From Serpula lacrymans var. lacrymans S7.9 (Eukaryota; Basidiomycota; Agaricomycetes; Boletales; Serpulaceae): a DNA stretch of 64,000 nt. The notes below the pieces were generated by a model. The model did not search any database. It saw only the letters and a list, made by a program, of their open reading frames with translations, and was not told where the DNA came from. The translations under genes and the position numbers were made by a program. The stretch lies in the NCBI RefSeq assembly GCF_000218685.1, contig NW_006763290.1, positions 473,540 through 537,539 on the forward strand. The letters run 5' to 3'. Shown here one piece after another: positions 1 to 11,390 of the stretch. Each line of letters begins with the position of its first letter. Positions within the stretch are counted from its first letter, which is position 1.

Positions 1-91
1 TCAGCATCACAGTATCTCTGATTACCAAGAGGATCTCCCCAGCAACAGTACTAAGGGAGGCATCTTAAATATCCCATCTCATCAGTCGTAA

Positions 92-586
92 CTTTCTTCT
101 CACAGCAAACGAGACAATATTCCTGTCTGGGTCAAATGGGGGTGCCACACGCTTGATGCCAACACAGTAGCAATGGAAAAAGTTATACTCTTGCGCCTAC
201 ACTTTATGGCATGCATCAACCCTTATTTCCGCAGGCATGTGTCTGTCAGGGCAGGGATGGTCAAGCTTTTCAGTGCGTTCATGTGGAGTGAAACATTTAG
301 TGGCGATGGCAACATACTTTATAGTCCTCCCCCCAAACATATTTTGCACCAGGAGATGGTGGATATTGTGAAAGATATGAGGAACGGTATTGAGCATGAG
401 TCTGATAGGGTGGGAGCATCTGTGGAGGTTATCACTGCTGGAAGAGAGAGATTCCAGCTGCAGCTCCAAGACATGAAGAAACCATCTCTCTTGTCTTTGC
501 CTGTTGACCATCACAGTCCCCCAGACCCACCCATATCTGGGCCCAGCAAGCCTTCAAGTGGAACTAAACACACTTCAGATAGATAG
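92..586 (+). pseudogene. hypothetical repeat-associated protein, C-terminal fragment
   Basis: An open frame runs from just after an in-frame stop at 89-91 to the stop at 584-586; the longest Met-initiated stretch starts at 173 (137 aa), but upstream codons are also open, so the true start or splice site is unknown. The tail is rich in Ser, Pro and Asp and contains GPSKPSSGTK, a motif type (GPSKP) that recurs in the minus-strand gene at 6,953-7,358. I do not recognise a domain. It lies about 300 bp upstream of the Plavaka transposase on the same strand, so it may be the end of an older repeat-borne gene cut by the window edge. Function is not assigned. Confidence 0.3.
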
Positions 587-904
587 AAATGAAGGGGAGG
601 AGCCTGTCAGCAAGCGCCTGAGATCAACATGCACCCATAGCAGGCAAAAAAAGTAAAATGAGGTACTTTTTTTGTCTTTTATTTTACGATTATGAACAAA
701 TCCTGAACTGTGCCTATGGAATATATTGCTATCAGTCACAGTGTAGTCTGTAGCTTTACATGTAATACTTAGGTTCGATGATATGTATTCAGACTGTTAT
801 ATTTTTGCCTCACTGACCTTTGCTGTCATTATGCTTGTCATGTAAACACCCATCCATCCATCTGATCCAGTAGGCGCCTCCCTTTCTACGTCTAGCATCT
901 CATT
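587..904. other. intergenic, AT-rich, no gene seen
   Basis: This stretch between the hypothetical fragment and the Plavaka reading frame is AT-rich with T runs and has no convincing ORF. It may hold the promoter or 5' terminal region of the Plavaka element, but I could not identify terminal inverted repeats. Confidence 0.4.
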
Positions 905-1963
905 ATGGTTGGCCTACGATCACTTCAGGCTTTGAATGTTCAAGTTGAGCTCACATCTGCCCAGTCTACGGAGGAGGATCCTACAATCTGTCCTGCTTGT
1001 CACAAGAAGCTTAAAACTCCCCAGGGCCTGATATCCCATCTGTCATCAGCAAGAAGCTGCAAATGGTATAACAAAGAGAAGCTACAAAGTTTGACAATTC
1101 CAGGAGAACTTGATAGGGGCAATGATTTGGAGATAAAGAAAGTACCTGACATGTTATCTGATGAACTTAGACCTATGGATGAAGACCCAGAAGACGTGGT
1201 GGATGACTACTATGATTGTCTCTATGACCTTATTCCCACAGAATCTGAGGAGAATATGGCTGGACCCTCAAAGCTTCCTGATGAAGATGATGAGGAGCGT
1301 ATTGAGGTACCCTACCCTACTGCAGGCAAGGTGATTAGGATGGATAAAACAGTATATGAAAGATGGAGGAGAGAATTTGGAGCTGAGGATATGGATGGTG
1401 ATATGGATATGGATTCAGATATGTCAGATGGATCAGGGAACATTTTTGCACCCTTTGCGTCAGAGCTAGACTGGAGGGTTGCTTGCTGGGCTATACAGGA
1501 TGGAATAGGCCATAAATCATTTGATAGATTAATGGCAATACCAGGGGTACATTGCCTCTTCTCTCTTTCAAGCACATATACTGATTTATCTATTTCAACG
1601 AAGGTGGCGGATAAATTAGGTCTATCCTACCATAATATATATGGGCTCCATAAGCTGGTCAATCGTGTTCCAGAACATGCTACTTGGAAAACTAGAGAAT
1701 TGTGGTTCAGGAATAGTCCCGAGCATAAGCATATAGTTTATCATCTTGATTATATTGAAGCTATCAAGTCCTTGCTAAGAAATCCAGCTCATGCCAAGGA
1801 CATTATCTACAGGCCCAAGCATATCTTCACCAATGCTTCAAAATCTCACAGGATTTACAATGAGATGTGGACCAGAGATTGGTAGAACACAGTACAGGCA
1901 GGTGGCATGAATCTAAATGTGTCATTTCAGATATTTGACGATAATATTCCCATCTAGAATCGC
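905..1963 (+). pseudogene. Plavaka-type transposase, N-terminal part (broken)
   Basis: This is the N-terminal third of a Plavaka transposase, a cut-and-paste DNA transposase family abundant in Basidiomycota. Near the N-terminus (about residues 28-55) there is a zinc-finger-like CPACHKKLKTPQGLISH motif; an acidic, DMD-rich spacer follows, then the family signature region with FAPFASELDWRVACWA and IYNEMWTRDW. The frame ends at a TAG (1883-1885) exactly where the family has a second Trp (DWW), so it is probably a nonsense mutation from TGG. A 56-bp GT..AG intron fits at 1902-1957: splicing it joins NTVQA to the ESHLPEGA of the downstream part. Six bases after that acceptor a 1.8-kb solo LTR interrupts the exon, and the protein resumes at 3768. 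Family assignment is by recalled conserved blocks. The copy is inactive. Confidence 0.8.
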
Positions 1964-3763
1964 TGTCAATGATGAGAACTGTTGTTAGAAAACCACACAC
2001 AAAACAAAGTAATACACAATCCTCCCAGATTCCACGGAACTTGTTTATGGGTTTTGCCTCCTAGAACAGTGGGTGCTCTGGTTGTTTGTGGGGTGGTATG
2101 TATGACGATCCTTCAAAGTAAAACCCAGAGATGTATGGGTGTGGGTTTTGAGGAGGAGGGATAGTTGAACTATAGAAGATAGGGGCTTTTGAGACAAATA
2201 TAGGATGAGCACTACCTTGCTAGTCTTAGCACAAGGTAGGTTTGAGAATGACAAGATAACAAGGTTTCCAGTGATAGCAGGCTCCTGACGCACAAACTGT
2301 AGTGCTCAGAAGGACTCTAATCAAAAGGGATGACAATCACTTTCAAAAATGACGAGTGACAATGACAGCAGTCAACAGTAGTAACAGTGGGAAGTGTTGT
2401 GACTACACTGGATCACAAGTAGCAGAGTAGTGAACTTGAGATTTAGAGAAGAAATCTGGATTGGATTTCTTGTTTTTTTTTTTTTTTTACAAGGTAGAAT
2501 ACAGGGGTTTATATAGTAAAAGAAAAGTAGGCTATGCACAGTATAGCTCTGCAAAAAGAATGAGAAATAACATGAAGGAAGGAATGTACGCTGACAAATC
2601 CTGCATAGGTAGTACAGGATAAAATTGTCAAAAAAAGGAAAAGAAAGGGATAGAACAATGAATGCTGTGAGTAATGTCACAGGTTTGTACAGTCATAAAG
2701 TAAAGTCCAATAGCAAAAAGAGAGCAGGAAAATCATGATGTCATGGGAAGATGAAGTAAAAAAAAGGGCAAGGCAAAACACTATCAGTATTAACACAGTT
2801 CCGTTATTGTCAGTCAGGCATTCTAAAAAAATATGTGTCCATAAAAATGATTCAAAAATCAAAATAATTGCACTGCAAATGAATGTTCTGCTGAAAAAAA
2901 AGAGACTGGAGCCACCAGTCCACCACCTAGTCCAAATCCGACGGTTCCATGGCCTTACCAATGGACTGGTGGTGTTGGACCACCTGGACAAACGAGGGAG
3001 GGAGAGGAGTAGTTCTAATTTGGAACAAGTGAGTCCCAGGCAGCATGTGGTAGGTGTAGCTGTAGCGAAGACAATGGATAAAAGATAAGTGTACCAAAGT
3101 GAATGGGATAGCAATGAACCTTCTCCAGCTCAAAAACTACCCACCCACACTTCAACCAGTCTAACCAGACAAGACGAGCGACTGATGTTTTGATAGTATA
3201 TGATGGCAGATTGATGTCATGAAGATGGACCTGTTGCCCTATTTGGACTGGCTGCCAGGGCTTTGCTGATATCAGCAGTGGCACATGGTAGTCAACGGAT
3301 TGGCGACGGAAGCGGATAGGAAGTGGTGACATCAGAAATGGTGGGGGAACAAAGAAGATGAGGAGGAGGAGGCTGGAGGTGACAAAGAGGTGGATTAGAA
3401 TGGGGATCCAGAAACAATCGTCGGGTGAGAATAAAAAGGAGAGGAAGGGGCCCATGGTGGGGCTAGGCAAAGAAGGAGGAAGGGAAACAATGAAGGCGAG
3501 GGCGCAATGCAATGTGTAGCCAGTGGCGACACAAAAATTTGCCAAAATGCCGAAACACGGAAATTTACCGAATGGAAAGCAAAGGTGAGCACGACTGGAT
3601 TGCCTAATAGAGGTGGTGCTGATCAGCCACAAGATTGAAAAAGGCAATATTAATTACTATTCCACGTGGCACTGTGCCTGTGTGGTGCAAAGGCAAGTCT
3701 TTTTGAATATTTGCTTTGTTATTGACACCTGTACATGCTACCAATCAACTTTGGTGCATGACA
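1964..3763 (-). mobile_element. solo LTR, family X, copy 1 (1800 bp)
   Basis: The block starts TGTCAATGATGAG and ends GGTGCATGACA, giving TG...CA ends with a perfect 5-bp TGTCA/TGACA terminal inverted repeat. It is repeated with high identity at 49,932-51,705. Flanking 4-bp duplications are TCGC (1960-1963) and TCAC (3764-3767), differing by one G/A at a CpG. On the minus strand an ACTATATAAACC box followed by a T-rich stretch looks like an LTR promoter, so the element is oriented minus. The ORFs inside it (for example at 2735-3088 and 3015-3647) have no recognisable domain and are probably fortuitous. Its length is unusual for a fungal LTR. It sits inside the Plavaka coding sequence. Confidence 0.75.
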
Positions 3764-3767
3764 TCAC

Positions 3768-5778
3768 TTACCTGAAGGTGCCTGTGTAGCCCCTGTTATC
3801 ATAGCCACAGATAAGATGCGACTCACCCAGTTCTCTGGCAACAAGTCTGCTTATCCAGTGTATCTAACTCTGGGAAATTTGCCCCGATCTATGTGCCGTA
3901 AACCTTCCAAACACGCCTGTATTATCATTGCCTCTCTCTTTTTCAGCAAAAATGTAGGAGACGATCTATCCAAAAAGCAAAAGTCAGCACATATTCAACA
4001 ACTCTTTCATGACTCAATGCGCATAGCCTTGGAGCCTCTGATAGAACCTGGCAAGCGTGGAATGGAAGTCACAGGGGGAGATAGAAGGGTTGGGAGGATC
4101 TATTCCATCCTAGCCTGCTACATAGCTGATTATTTAGAACAATGTCTTGTCACCTGTGCAAAATATGGGACCTGTCCTAAATGCAATGCCTCTGAAGATA
4201 CCATGGGAGAAAGTTGTCCAGGGAGATGGAGGACCCAGAAGAAGACTGCTGAGGTTATATTGACAGCCAAAGCTGATACAACCTCTATCAGCAATTTCCA
4301 GGAGAGATGCAAAGCTCAAAATGTGTCTGGGGGTGTCCGTCATCCTTTCTGGGAGGGGTTTCCTCATTGCGACATTCACATAGCCATAACCCCTGATATA
4401 CTCTACCAAGGTGTCGTAAAACATCTGATTCACTGGTGTTCTAGCTTGATGACCAAAAAAGAGCTGGATGAGCATTTGTAGACTTCCACCTTGCTTTTCA
4501 GGTATGGTTGGTCACAGCTATCCCAGATATCTGGGACGGAGAGAAAAAATATGGCGAGGATTTTACTGGGGTGCATTGTAGGGAAGGTCCCCTCTCAGGT
4601 CGTAACTTGTTATAGGGCACTCCTTGACTTTATCTACATTGCACAATATGCAAGCCATGATACCACCATTCAATACCTGGAAGATTCCTTGGATCTTTAT
4701 CATGCCAACAAGCACATTTTTGTCCATCTTGGCATACGAGAAAATCTCAACATTCCCAAGTTTCACTCCATGCTACACTATGCTGAATGTATTAGAAATT
4801 TTGGCACCACCAACCATTACAACACAGAAATGTTTAAAATGTTCCGCATAGATTTTGCCAATGAAGGCTGGAGGGCATCAAATTTCCGTGACAAAGTTCC
4901 TCAGATGACTCAGTGGCTTGGTAGGCAGGAGAAAGTAGCTATGTTTGAAAGCTACCTGAACAACTACAAGAGAGAAGAAGAGAAGCAGGCAGAGCTGGAA
5001 GGAGGTATAGAGGCCAGTTCATTGCCTTCATCCAAGCCCCTATCTATTTTCCTGGCTAAACATCCACATTCCCCTGGCCAAACACTGAAAAGCATTCAAA
5101 CAAGTCATTAATGTCCATCTTTCTCATATCACCTACATACTTTCCTTAACAAATTCATGGACAGAGGGAACACAAGCCCTAGAAATCAAGTGGCCTTGGC
5201 CTAGCTTCCATTTGATCGACTAAATATTTGGCACTCATTCAAATTTGTGTTGGATAGTCTGGGTAATAATATAGATAGCATCCAAAATATGGACGGTATA
5301 AAGGCCAAGCCTGGAAAAAAAGGAGAGGAGGGTAGATTTGATGCTGTTATTGTAGCACATACTGATGAAGCAGAGGCAACAGGCCTGCAAGGTACGTCAA
5401 ACTGTATTGTCCCTCTACTGCTTCTTTGCTTACTATGTCACTATAGGGATGAAGGTTGGGAGATTGAGGGTCATATTCTCACTCCCAGATATCCTTTATT
5501 TTTACAACATTGCACCTCATTCATGGCCCAAAGGCCCTTTGGCTTACGTGGAGTGGTACAAAATATCTAGAAATCCTGGGAAATTTCATAATATGTACGT
5601 TGTTACCAAGCCAGTCCCTCAGGCAAATAGTTTTGCGCCTGGTGCTATTATTCTACTGGGGAACATACATCAAAGTTGTCATCTGGTTCCTCTTACTGGA
5701 CCTGAAAGTGTTTGGCCATCTACTTGGAGGACAGATAATGTACTGGATGTTTGTCAATCATTTTTACTTAATAATTGA
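3768..5778 (+). pseudogene. Plavaka-type transposase, catalytic and C-terminal part (broken)
   Basis: This continues the transposase begun at 905. The frame reads LPEGACVAPVIIATDKM, then family blocks including TQFSGNKSAYPVYLT, IRENLNIPKFHSMLHY, FGTTNHYNTEMF and IDFANEGWRASN. A TAG at 4479-4481 interrupts this frame once; downstream the same frame resumes at YGWSQLSQISG. After the stop near 5110 the C-terminal region continues in other frames: GRFDAVIVAHTDEAEA, a GT..AG intron from about 5391 to 5446, then PKGPLAYVEWYKISRNPG and SCHLVPLTG, which is the usual Plavaka C-terminus. The gene therefore ends near 5778. With several stops, frame changes and a 1.8-kb insertion it cannot make a full transposase. 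I did not find element ends. Confidence 0.8.
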
Positions 5779-6394
5779 GCTAGTAAATTTGCATACCAAA
5801 CAATATGGTAGTATAGAATTCATCTGTCATAGTATAGTAACTTGAAGTCCATTATTTTATTATTGACAAATTTGAACTGATCTGATTGGCTTTAATTGCA
5901 ATAAAAGTACTCTATATGTAACAGTAGTGACATCTATATCAATCTATAGCGCACTATTTGCCACAAATGCTATATTTGGTCTATTACCCAATCATACCAA
6001 ACTATATCCAATCATAGCAAAATTATGTTTTCCTGATATCCTAGGTAGTGGCCTTGCCTTGTTAGGGAAGGTGGATTTCAAGCTGTTTTGTATTGCAGTA
6101 GTCTTGTCTCTACAGAATGGGAGGACAGTTCCACCCACCATGGCAAACTCAATGTATGACCATGCCAGGTTGTTGTCCTTGTCAGCAAATTGGATTGTAT
6201 GAAGGTCCCGGAGCAACATTCCTACTGCCAAATATATCAGGGCCATAGCAGTATGGCCTCTGATACTCTGGCCAATAAGGCTGTATGTGGAGCCACCTCA
6301 AGAGGTTTTGGGTTCCATTGTCTTGGTGAATCTCCAATGGAATCATACTGTGGGCATAGCTCCATGAGAAGTCCATGACGGCCAGTAGTCTAAG
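5779..6394. other. region between Plavaka and the minus-strand repeat gene
   Basis: The first half is AT-rich and non-coding in appearance. A minus-strand ORF at 5992-6246 (84 aa, with ALIYLAVGMLLRDLHTIQ) is protein-like but matches nothing I recognise. It may belong to the decayed gene at 6395-8937 or to another repeat. Confidence 0.3.
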
Positions 6395-6537
6395 TAATCC
6401 TCTGGCTCTGGGAGCCAGGCCCAGGCTTGACTTTTGGCAGTTGGTACACTGCGTCCACCAACTTCAGGTATTCCTCCTCAGTACATAACCTGGCAAAGAA
6501 CTTCCTCTGGGACTTGTGTGTAATAGAAGTATGCTGG

Positions 6538-6952
6538 TGTAACAATCAAGAGTTTGTATACTCTGGCACACAACTCAGACAAGCAGTTGTGAAATAAGTG
6601 GGAGTGGTTACCCTTTAAGATAGGACCAAGTTAGTTGTGGGTAAACAATAGGAGGACTTGCTAAGGAGTCTCCTTGATCTATTGGGGCTTATATACATCT
6701 ACAGGCTATTTGTACATGTGTACTATACAGTTCATGATGGCAGTGGCTGATGATATCATAGGGCATAGCCCATGTGACCAGCTCCACTGTGTGAGAGACT
6801 TGTAGCTAAGAATAAAGAAAAGCAGTGCAGCGCAAGAAAGTGGAGTTTGAATAAAAAATGGAAAGTGCCGCATGGCACAGTGTGTGAAAACTACAAAAAA
6901 AAGTTAAAGTGGAGAATAAAATTTAAAGGTCCAAAAATTGTGTATTGTAACA
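6538..6952 (-). mobile_element. solo LTR, gypsy family Z, copy A
   Basis: A 415-bp copy of the family-Z LTR, running on the plus strand from TGTAACAATC to ATTGTAACA. It shares a GGGTAAACAAYAGGAGGACT block, a TATATAC box and the GTGGCTGATGATRTCAT block with the copies at 9812, 12393, 33177, 45886 and 53448. Flanks (GCTGG and GAAGG) give no target duplication, so it may be an old insertion or a recombination product. It lies inside the minus-strand repeat gene. Confidence 0.8.
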
Positions 6953-8276
6953 GAAGGGGACTGTTGTTGTCTGCTTCTTCCACACCTATAGATTGCTGCC
7001 CTGAGATAGAAGAAGCCAAAACGGGGTTGTGCATTGGTTTGGAGGGCCCAGGCCTGGTTGTTAATTCCTGGAAGGCTACATTTTGTTGCATTGCAGCTGG
7101 TTTGGAGGGCCCGGGCTGGTTTTGAATTTCAGCACCACTTTCATCTTCACTTAGTATTTTATCAAGCCTCTCAATCTTCTCTTGTTCCATATTGATGGAT
7201 TTGCTTCTTGGTGCAACCATCCTTGCTCTGAGAAGGGCTCTCTTCATTGCTGCCTTCTTTTTACTCTTCCCTTTATTGGCTACTGGGTGCAAACTAGATT
7301 TGAACCTGAAGGTAAGTTTGGCATTTATATTGTCCTGCAAGTTATACCTATGGTTCAACAGACCCTGGGTCTGTCCCCTGCTTTGTCATACAAGATGGTT
7401 CCCAAAACTTGTACCCCAGAGGTATGTACCCCTTTGACAAGTCAATATAGTTTCCAGGGCACTCCACAAGGCTGGTCCAAGGTACTGAAGCCTTGGTGTC
7501 TCCAGTGGAAATCTGCTAATGTGTTGTCAGAAAAGACCTGATAATAGCCTGTAGATCTGAAAAGGTTGCCAGGGATGACAGATCCTCATTTACAAGGATG
7601 GGATATCCATTATTGTCGAGTGGAAGCTTGATCTATTCTTTCTACTTGCTTGGTAGGCTCTCCTTTGGCACAGACCCATCTATATCAGCTACATACAATT
7701 CAGTACTCTGGGATGTTTATTAATTAAAATGGAAACTTACTAAACTAACTTTGCACATACTTGCCCCAAGCCTCCCATATCTTTACATTTTGCCAGTTGG
7801 GTTGTGCCTTGCTAATTAGCTCAAACTCGGCTTCATTATTTTGCTCATGGCTGCAATTAAAGTGATCAGTTTTAGTAACAATACACCTGATTTGAAACCT
7901 GGGGTCCATAGACTACTTACAAGAACACGCAAATGGTTCCATTTGTATCTCTATGAGCAGTGAGCACAAAACTCAACATTCCCAGATTCCGGCTTGCTTG
8001 CATCTGAAAGTCCTTCACTACTTTCCTACCTTTCATTTCAGCAGCTCTGGGTACCTTGAGTAACTATTTATCACAGGTGAGTAAAGGAAATCATACTCAC
8101 TTTTGTTTCACTTCCTCTGATGGCCCATTAATATACCACTTCTCACACTTCTCTTTTAATTCAGCCAGCTCCACCTTGCAGAGCTCAGTCAACATTGCCT
8201 TCAGGACCCTCTGCAGTCTACTAATATACCCTGACTGCCCCAGCTTCACTCTGTAAAGGTCCCACATCCTCTTTTT

Positions 8277-8583
8277 TGACAAAACCGGATAAACCCAGTC
8301 TCTGCCAAAGCAGCCATTGTTCTCCTAGGAGCACAATTGTACTCCTAGGAGTCATTATACTGTAGCGAGTAGCACCTCCGACTATAAGTAGTAGGGGGTT
8401 TAGTATAGGAATACCTCAGTCATTTCTATAGCCTCTCGGGCAGCGGCTGAGGTATGTTACATTACATTTATTAGAGATCACCTTAAACTAACACCTATTA
8501 TAGTTTCACTTAGGTAAATAATAAAGTCGTTTCTATAGCCTCTCGGGCAGCGGCTGAGTTTCACTTAGTTTTATTATTTTTCA
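8277..8583 (+). mobile_element. solo LTR of the copia family (TGACAAAACCGG type)
   Basis: This 307-bp unit starts TGACAAAACCGGATAAACCC and ends in ..TTTTTCA. The same sequence starts the 3' LTR of the copia element at 55,357 and a remnant at 48,688. It contains a short tandem motif (TTCTCCTAGGAG-like) and two copies of a 29-bp stretch from TTTCTATAGCCTC to GCGGCTGAG about 100 bp apart. No clear target duplication is seen; the 3' boundary is approximate. It interrupts the minus-strand repeat gene. Confidence 0.65.
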
Positions 8584-8937
8584 GCTCCTTCTTCTTTACA
8601 GTGTTGAGCACTTGATTCAGACCTACATATTTTCTATGCCCGACAACCTTGTTCCCAGGCTCTTTGTTACCACTATGGTTGTACAACCAACACCTGACCT
8701 GCTGCAATTTTAATTGTAAACATAATGATATACTTTGACAATTAAGAGTGATTATACCCCTTTCATGTCTGTTAGTTCCTTGATGTTGGTTATTACATGT
8801 TCCCCCAAGTTTTCCCTGACTTTATTGCAGGTATCATTAAGTACACGTCTCTGTTGTAGAGAACTTGCACCCCAAAACTCTTCCAAATGTGTATTGAGTA
8901 TTTTAATTTGTGCATCATTAAAAAATACTTCAAGCAT

Positions 8938-9735
8938 GATTAAATGTGGTACAAGTCAAAAAGTAAGGTGTGTGTTTGAACCACCTTTTTTTCTGTTTGA
9001 GTGCAAATTTTCAGTTGTTTGAGTAGCATGTTCATCCATTCCAAGCAAATATTTGGCTCTTTGGTCAGATCTGAGCAATACTATTATTGCCTTAACTTCA
9101 TATTGAGTTTTCAGCTAAGGCCCGGAACATGTCAGTTACCTCCCAGCTAATGCCTTCTCTGATATATTGCTTTCATATATGGAAATTTAGTGCCAGATCC
9201 ATTAAGTTAATTAGCCTTATAAGGCCTAGGTGTCATAGAAGCTAACATAAATTAGAAGCATCGGCTCCATATTGATCACTGCCTTCTATCATAAATATTT
9301 TGTATGAGCATCTTGAAACTGGTGTCTGGTTTAACAACATTATCTCTTCTCTTCAGAATTAGTTAGCATGAGCCACAGCTCCTCCCAACATTTGGCTCCA
9401 GTGTTACAAAGAGTACATTGGAAGGAGTTCAAAGCAAACAGAGGTGTGTGTACAAAACAAATAAGTATGAAAGACCACATGTCCTGATCAACTTTGTCAA
9501 CACCCTGTCAAACTCCTCATAAATATGATATGTTCCCCATCCAAGACATTGACCATCCTGTCCTTGAGCCATTGGGTATACCTCTAGGGAATGCAAGTCC
9601 ATTAAGTAAGTACATCCTTCATTGTTTGTCTGACATTAGTTTAGTCATAAAACAATTACATGAGACAATGGCTGGATCATTGTTCAGAGTATCTGAAAGT
9701 CCTCATACAGGAAGAGGGGCGGACCACAGGACAGA
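8938..9735. other. no gene recognised
   Basis: The interval has several short ORFs, the longest at 9494-9739 on the plus strand, none with a recognisable domain. It may contain degraded repeat sequence, including the body of the SINE-like unit at 9740-10262. Confidence 0.4.
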
Positions 9736-9739
9736 CTGA

Positions 9740-10262
9740 TAAAATTGGATATTGACCAGACCAGGGATTGAACCTGGAACCTTCTGGATACATACCAGCT
9801 TCTTTACCAATGGTTACAATAACACATTTTTGGACCTTTAAATTTCATTCTCCTCTCTAACCTTTTATTGTAGTTTTCTCACATTGTGCCATGCGGCACT
9901 TTCTCTTTTGTTCAAACTCCTCTTTCTCACGCTGCGCTGCCGTTCTTCTTATTTTAGCCACAAATCTCTCACACAGTGGAGCTGGTCACATGGGCTGTGC
10001 CCTATGATATCATCAGCCACTGCCTCTACCAAACTGTACAGTACACATGTACAAACAAACCTGTAGTAGTACATATAGACCAATAGATCAAGGAGACTCC
10101 TCAGCGAGTCCTCCTGTTGTATCCTCACAACTAACTTGTTGAAGCCTAAAGGGTAACCACTCCCTCATCATTATCTCTATAGTTGGTTCTAGTTGTGCGC
10201 CAGAGTAACAAAATCTTGGTTGTTACACCAATTGAGCTATATGGCCAAGATTTTACAACATA
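9740..10262 (-). repeat. tRNA-derived SINE-like unit, interrupted by a solo LTR
   Basis: On the minus strand, rejoining the sequence across the LTR at 9812-10227 (target duplication CCAAT) gives a contiguous tRNA-like unit: GGCCATATAGCTC, then a TTGGTAAAG box-A-like segment, a CTGG/CCAG anticodon-type stem with a 7-nt loop, and a T-arm with perfect CCAGG/CCTGG stem around TTCAATC (box B). Acceptor pairing is only partial, and 9-5 stem pairing is imperfect, so a functional tRNA is unlikely. A related unit is at 34,695-34,770. It looks like the Pol III head of a SINE. Confidence 0.5.
9812..10227 (+). mobile_element. solo LTR, gypsy family Z, copy B, TSD CCAAT
   Basis: A family-Z LTR in plus orientation from GGTTACAATAACAC (first T of TGTTA apparently mutated to G) to CTTGGTTGTTACA. 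The 5-bp duplications CCAAT at 9807-9811 and 10228-10232 are identical, marking it as a genuine solo LTR left by recombination. It is inserted within a tRNA-derived repeat. Confidence 0.85.
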
Positions 10263-10405
10263 GGATCTTAAACATGACATGCAACCACGGTCATCTTACA
10301 CAGTATAGCTGCTGCATGCTGGGCTGGCTTACAAATCAGAGGTATTATCCTACAGAGCATTGGTATGGCAGAGTATATTCTAACACAGACTTGCAGCCTT
10401 TGTTT

Positions 10406-11390
10406 AGTGAGAGAAGGAATTTGGCAGTGCACAGAATGTTTTGGGAAACCAGAGTTTTGCATGTCATGCTGTAGCAATGCTCACCAGAGGTTATCATTTC
10501 ATAGAGTCAAGCAATGTATGGGCACACATTTTGAATCTTCTTGACTTTATAGAGCCAGCTTGGTAACTTATCCGGGCCACACTGGGAAACCATGCTTGGG
10601 ATGTGATGACAACCATAGTCTAGCAGAGACAACTTGCCAGGGGGTGATTCCTGGGCGGATGATACTTGGGAAAATTTTCCAGATGCCCCATCAGACAATG
10701 AGGAAGGAGAATTATGGGAAGATAAAAGAGTAATTACAATAGGTGATATGCTCAAAAGGACTGGCTCCACTGACATCTATGGCAACACAATGATGCTTCT
10801 AGTAGACAGATATTGTGTGCATCATTTGCCTGTGAGATGGTGTAGCTGTCCCAATGCTGCTTGCTCAGATGTTCAGCTCTTGTCCAATGGGTTGTACCCG
10901 GCAAGTCAGAAGAAGCCTCAAACAGCATTCACCTTTGTCTTACTTGATGACTCCTTAATCAATAACAAGGAATGTAAAATTTTTGTAATGACTTTCTATT
11001 CCAAGATATGGCATGTGATAAACAGTGTATTCCTGCACAAGGTCCCAGTGTGTCCCTCAGTTCTAGACTTCCAGGGAACCTCAATGATATTTTCCCCCTC
11101 TAGAATAAATCTCAGGAGTTCATGAGGGTGTCCCGGTAGTGGAGACATGTGAAATATATGCATTGGCATGAATTTGCACACCAACCCGGCTCTCACCCTT
11201 CCCCATGGTCTCTAGCATTGTTTTTCCTGGCTTTCCCTCAGCTGGGTATCAATGTCTTGCTTGATTAGAAGCAGGACCCCCTCAGGCAGTATCACTTGAG
11301 GACTTTTGACATGGACAGAAACTTTAACACAGAGCACATGAAGTCAAAAAACCCCCATGATAATATCCCATTGGCCAAAAATAACTTTTC
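10406..11390 (+). pseudogene. KDZ transposase, N-terminal part (CxC2-type), copy 1
   Basis: The start carries a cysteine cluster, CTECFGKPEFCMSCC followed by AHQRLSFHRVK, then a frame change to the block YCVHHLPVRWCSCPNAAC with LLSNGLYPASQKKPQTAFTF (10,634-11,125), which is the CxC2-like cluster associated with KDZ (Kyakuja-Dileera-Zisupton) transposases. Further on, in another frame, FDMDRNFNTEHMKSKNPHDN (about 11,300-11,375) matches the start of the RNase H-like catalytic region. The frame is then lost at about 11,385 and the rest of the transposase is absent. KDZ enzymes are cut-and-paste transposases of fungi and other eukaryotes. Several frameshifts make this copy inactive. Confidence 0.75.

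Larger units (their letters stand above)
6395..8937 (-). pseudogene. multi-exon repeat-associated hypothetical gene, split by two LTRs
   Basis: Read on the minus strand from 8937, exon-like blocks occur in order: MLEVFFNDAQIKILNTHLEEFW (8937-8752), an amphipathic block with ELAELKEKCEKWYING (8282-8097), RNLGMLSFVLTAHRDTNG (about 8000-7915), LPLDNNGYPILVNEDL with VPWTSLVECPGNYIDL (about 7650-7440), a basic Lys/Arg-rich segment with GPSKP repeats (7358-6953), and, beyond an LTR, RLCTEEEYLKLVDAVYQLP (about 6500-6400). The blocks and their order resemble a multi-copy protein family of unknown function that I associate with Agaricomycete repeats. It is interrupted by the copia LTR at 8277-8583 and the gypsy-family LTR at 6538-6952. 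No catalytic motif is evident. It is very probably a pseudogene. Confidence 0.5.

Noticed and set aside
2677..3647. Long minus-strand ORFs in the 1.8-kb LTR
   Set aside because: Hydrophobic and low-complexity translations, no domain, not preserved in frame between the two copies (for example altered by the roughly 50-bp indel).
9740..9811. A functional tRNA gene
   Set aside because: It is split by an LTR, acceptor pairing is weak and the D and anticodon arms are irregular.
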